NCBI GenBank assembly: GCA_030609785.1
Contig: JAUWTC010000006.1
Coordinates: 1 to 16,406 of the forward strand
Length of the DNA stretch: 16,406 nt
Direction: 5' to 3'
Origin: Holophagae bacterium
GTDB lineage: Bacteria; Acidobacteriota; Thermoanaerobaculia; Thermoanaerobaculales; Sulfomarinibacteraceae
The notes beneath the pieces were generated by a model. It ran no database searches. It had not been told where the DNA came from and saw only the letters and a list, made by a program, of their open reading frames with translations. Positions 14,378 to 16,406 of the stretch are shown piece by piece (the first letter of the stretch is position 1; the number at the start of each line of letters is the position of its first letter). The position numbers were made by a program, and so were the translations under genes.

Positions 14378-16406
14378 CTATTTGCTCTTATCCGGATACG
14401 GCGGTGGATCGGGAATCTGCCTGGGATCGCTTTCGATCTTCGGCATCAAAACCTCAATCGCTTTTTCCAGCTGAGCGTCCCGCCCGGCCAGCACTTCGCC
14501 CGGTTCATTCTCGACGACGATGTCAGGCTCGACGCCGTGGCCTTCGATCAGCCACCGACCGTCCAGCCCGTAGGGGGCGAACTGCGGGGGCGTGGTCACA
14601 CCGCCGTCGACCAGGTTCTGGTGGGGCTCGATGCCGACGGCGCCGCCCCAGGTCCGGGTCCCGATCAGGGGCGCCAGCCCCTTGAGCTTGATCGCCTCGG
14701 CGAAATACTCACCGTTGGATCCCGTGTCGTGGTTGATCAAGACCGCCAGATAGGCCCGGGAAACCCGTTCCGATCCGGGAATCGGCTTGCCCTCGCGCGG
14801 CTGAGTAAAGGACCACACCTCGCGCTCCAGCCGGTCGATGATCATGTCTCCGACGAAGCCTCCGCCGTTGTAGCGCTCGTCGATGATGAAGCCGGCCTTG
14901 CCGAAGTCGTGGTACCAGCCGCGGGCGAATTCGACCAGACCGCTGTCCATCATGTCGGGAATGTGGAGGTAACCGATACGACCGCCCGAGGCCTCGTCAA
15001 CCGCCTTGCGATTGGCCTCAACCCAGGCACGGTAACGCAATGGGTATTCGCTGCCGACCGGCCGGATGCGACAGTCCTTGGAACCCTCGAACGAGTCGGA
15101 GGCGTTCGTCGTCACCGTAATCGTCCGTCCGACGGTGTCCTCCAGATGCGCGAAAATGTTCTCGCCGGCCGAGATCTCCGTGCCGTTGATGGCCAACAGC
15201 CAGTCCCCATCGGAGATCGAGCATCCCGGCTCCTCGAGGGGCGAACGCTCCCTGGGGTGCCAGTGGTTGCCGGGAATGATCCGTTCGATGCGGTGGTGTG
15301 ACGCACCTTCAGGCGTCGAAAAATCGACGCCCAATCGGCCGACCTGGACACGGGCGCCGCTCCGGCCTCTTTCGCCGCCGTAGATATAGGTGTGGCCGAT
15401 GTTGAGTTCACCGATCATCTCTCCGATGAGGTAATTGAGGTCGGCACGATTGCCGCAGTGGGGAATGAACTGTCGGTATTTCTCGCCGGTCGCCGGCCAG
15501 TCGAGACCGTGCATGCCGGGGTCGTAGAACCAATCGCGTTGGATTCGCCACGCCTCGTTGAAGATCTGAAGGTACTCCGCCTGGCGATCCAATCGGAGCT
15601 TCACCCTCGAGGGATCGACACTGCCGTCACCCGCCTCGGCCTTGCCGCCTGCCTCGACCACTCCGAATTGCCCGCCGGCTGAGTAGGCCATCTGCGATGA
15701 GTCCGACGACAGATGGTAATTGGATACGCCGTCCATCAGCTTGGTGCTTTCAGCATCGGCCAGGTTGTAGCCCCAGAGTTCCAGAGACTCCGACGCCTGG
15801 TCGGTCACTTCCTGGTATTTCAGGAAAGGCTTCTCAGTGCGTTTCAGGTAGAGGAAACCGTCCTCGGTGGCTTCGAGGCGGTCGTAATCACCGGCCTCAA
15901 TTCCTTCGACGAGAAGAACCCGGCCTGTGATGCCGTCAGAGTCGACCGCGACGGTAACACCCTCATCCTCGTCATCCTCGTCATCCTCGTTCCCGTCCGT
16001 TTCCTCATCATCGTCATCGTTCTTGGCCGCGGTGACAAAGGGCGATACCTGATCCGACTGCAACAGCACGAGGTAGGCCCGCGTCATGTCCAGAAACACG
16101 TGGTTCTGGTCCATGCGACCCATGGTCGGATTGAGAGTGCGATCGGAAAGAAAATAGAGGTACTGTCCATCGGCTGAGAACGCCGGGCTCCAGTCCTTGG
16201 TCTCGGGACCGGTCAGTCGGATTCGCTCACCGGTGGCCACTTGATACAGGAAGATCGAGTCGTTGAGAGAGTCCTCGACCTTCGTGTAGGCAATCCATGC
16301 GGAGTCAGGAGAAACCAAGAACTCCTGGATTCCCCAGCGATACCACGCGTCGTCGTAGTCGCCGCGGTCGATTTCGGTGGCCTTGCCGCTTGTAGCATCG
16401 ACCATC
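14378..16406 (-). CDS. S41 peptidase, tricorn protease-like (5' end beyond window)
   Basis: The last 675 residues are visible. The frame has no stop at the right edge and the true start lies outside. In order: WD40/TolB-like propeller segments (e.g. LVSPDSAWIAY, FSADGQYLYFLSDR), an acidic insert (129-149), a helical region (about 270-345, the tricorn C1 type), a PDZ-like domain (about 350-440, with DGDWLLAINGTEI) and the S41 protease core (about 455-660). The expected catalytic residues are His338 (IGHTY), the nucleophile Ser563 (TGSNGE) and Glu621 (LIEGHGVEPDI). IGTRTWGG (581-588) is the core signature. The residue after Ser is Asn where tricorn has Asp, and the one before His338 is Gly where tricorn has Ser. 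It probably degrades peptides, in the cytoplasm or, if the missing start carries a signal, in the periplasm. It converges on the LVIVD gene. Confidence 0.92.
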   Translation of the reverse strand, partial: MVDATSGKATEIDRGDYDDAWYRWGIQEFLVSPDSAWIAYTKVEDSLNDSIFLYQVATGERIRLTGPETKDWSPAFSADGQYLYFLSDRTLNPTMGRMDQNHVFLDMTRAYLVLLQSDQVSPFVTAAKNDDDDEETDGNEDDEDDEDEGVTVAVDSDGITGRVLLVEGIEAGDYDRLEATEDGFLYLKRTEKPFLKYQEVTDQASESLELWGYNLADAESTKLMDGVSNYHLSSDSSQMAYSAGGQFGVVEAGGKAEAGDGSVDPSRVKLRLDRQAEYLQIFNEAWRIQRDWFYDPGMHGLDWPATGEKYRQFIPHCGNRADLNYLIGEMIGELNIGHTYIYGGERGRSGARVQVGRLGVDFSTPEGASHHRIERIIPGNHWHPRERSPLEEPGCSISDGDWLLAINGTEISAGENIFAHLEDTVGRTITVTTNASDSFEGSKDCRIRPVGSEYPLRYRAWVEANRKAVDEASGGRIGYLHIPDMMDSGLVEFARGWYHDFGKAGFIIDERYNGGGFVGDMIIDRLEREVWSFTQPREGKPIPGSERVSRAYLAVLINHDTGSNGEYFAEAIKLKGLAPLIGTRTWGGAVGIEPHQNLVDGGVTTPPQFAPYGLDGRWLIEGHGVEPDIVVENEPGEVLAGRDAQLEKAIEVLMPKIESDPRQIPDPPPYPDKSK
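15963..15989 (-). repeat. Three perfect 9-bp repeats coding an acidic stretch
   Basis: TCATCCTCG occurs three times head to tail on the plus strand (15963, 15972, 15981), encoding Asp/Glu-rich triplets in the protease, followed by related TCATCATCG words up to about 16018. Residues 129-149 of the visible protein are almost wholly Asp and Glu. Slippage here would change length in steps of three residues without breaking the frame. Confidence 0.8.

Noticed and set aside
14321..15301. 326-residue plus-strand frame after the LVIVD gene
   Set aside because: It starts at the LVIVD stop and reads through a strong terminator into the antisense of the protease core, with no family likeness.

Overview
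This GC-rich, gene-dense stretch probably comes from a soil or sediment bacterium of the Acidobacteriota (Thermoanaerobaculia-like). That placement rests on remembered family resemblance: a serine/threonine kinase fused to a large multi-helix membrane module, secreted LVIVD propeller proteins, a tricorn-type S41 protease, and intergenic repeats common in environmental genomes. No rRNA, tRNA, CRISPR array, transposase or phage gene is visible.

Layout, left to right. (1) Positions 1-92 hold the start of a leftward gene with a membrane or signal segment. (2) A 310-base gap (93-402) carries a striking ~160-nt imperfect inverted repeat (191-351). (3) A leftward receptor-like Ser/Thr kinase (403-3054) may be transcribed without a leader: an extended -10 motif sits exactly six bases before its ATG. 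(4) A REP-like hairpin (3181-3217) follows a leftward pair, a GT4 glycosyltransferase and a DegT/DnrJ sugar aminotransferase. Facing it across a 135-bp divergent promoter region is UDP-glucose 6-dehydrogenase (ugd). These three look like part of a surface polysaccharide pathway. (5) A 403-base gap after ugd is filled with repeats: five 7-mers, then a pyrimidine-rich dispersed repeat. (6) An Hsp15-like S4 RNA-binding gene and mtaD (MTA/SAH deaminase) form a tight pair. (7) Tail to tail with mtaD, overlapping by 9 nt, is proC, which lacks the last third of the enzyme.

(8) Positions 9888-14324 form a block of secreted proteins: one with a short LVIVD start followed by two tandem copies of a ~231-residue domain, a small exported protein of unknown family, and a 658-residue protein with about 14 LVIVD blades. 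A strong bidirectional terminator (14345-14375) separates the block from a convergent, 5'-truncated S41/tricorn-like protease that runs off the right edge.

The clearest anomalies are the long inverted repeat, the truncated proC, the possible leaderless kinase promoter and the duplicated secreted domain on a cut-short propeller. I see no complete new defence or mobile system, and I do not claim one.
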